Source: an uncultured Ruminococcus sp. (GTDB lineage Bacteria > Bacillota > Clostridia > Oscillospirales > Ruminococcaceae). Taken from it: DNA of 6,152 nucleotides. The translations under genes were made by a program, and so were the position numbers. The notes under the pieces are model-generated. The model was not told where the DNA came from. It did no database searches and saw only the letters and a program-made list of their open reading frames with translations. The stretch spans positions 1 through 6,152 of the forward strand of contig CAJKFZ010000158.1 in NCBI GenBank assembly GCA_905199285.1. Reading direction: 5' to 3'. This document shows positions 6,151 to 6,152 of this stretch, in pieces. Each line of letters starts with the position of its first letter. Position 1 is the first letter of the stretch.

Positions 6151-6152
6151 CT

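Overview
The window looks like chromosomal DNA from an anaerobic, plant-fibre-degrading Clostridia member, most likely a Ruminococcus-like Ruminococcaceae. Supporting signs are AT-rich intergenic DNA with TG-extended TATAAT promoters, purine-rich AAAGGA/AGGAGG ribosome binding sites, one TTG start, and an intracellular cellobiose phosphorylase that closely resembles, from memory, the clostridial (Clostridium thermocellum type) enzyme. The genus is inferred; there is no rRNA or other marker gene here. All four genes lie on the + strand.

Layout: bases 1-71 hold the -10 half of a promoter and the leader of a citrate synthase gene (72-1439). Only 32 bases separate it from an aldose 1-epimerase-like (galactose mutarotase superfamily) gene (1472-2482), with no terminator or promoter between, so the two probably share a transcript. 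The gap 2483-2636 carries a good sigma-A-type promoter that opens a new unit: a complete GH94 cellobiose phosphorylase of 818 residues (2637-5093). It ends in a perfect 13-bp intrinsic terminator hairpin whose T-run touches the Shine-Dalgarno sequence of the next gene. That gene (5161-6117, TTG start) encodes a 318-residue protein of unknown function with two apparent PH/GRAM-like beta-rich domains. A second hairpin terminator (6123-6150) closes the window.

How the genes fit together: cellobiose phosphorylase splits imported cellobiose with phosphate into alpha-glucose 1-phosphate and glucose, saving ATP. The epimerase would interconvert sugar anomers, which could matter because the phosphorylase acts on a defined anomer of the acceptor glucose. 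Citrate synthase takes acetyl-CoA from glycolysis towards citrate, 2-oxoglutarate and glutamate. This is ordinary central carbon metabolism of a cellobiose user. The fourth gene does not obviously belong with it: it is visibly more A/T-rich and uses different codons from the strongly codon-biased phosphorylase gene.

I see no mobile element, CRISPR array, tRNA, rRNA or phage gene. The only plausible undescribed item is the C-terminal unknown gene and the terminator-to-Shine-Dalgarno arrangement in front of it.
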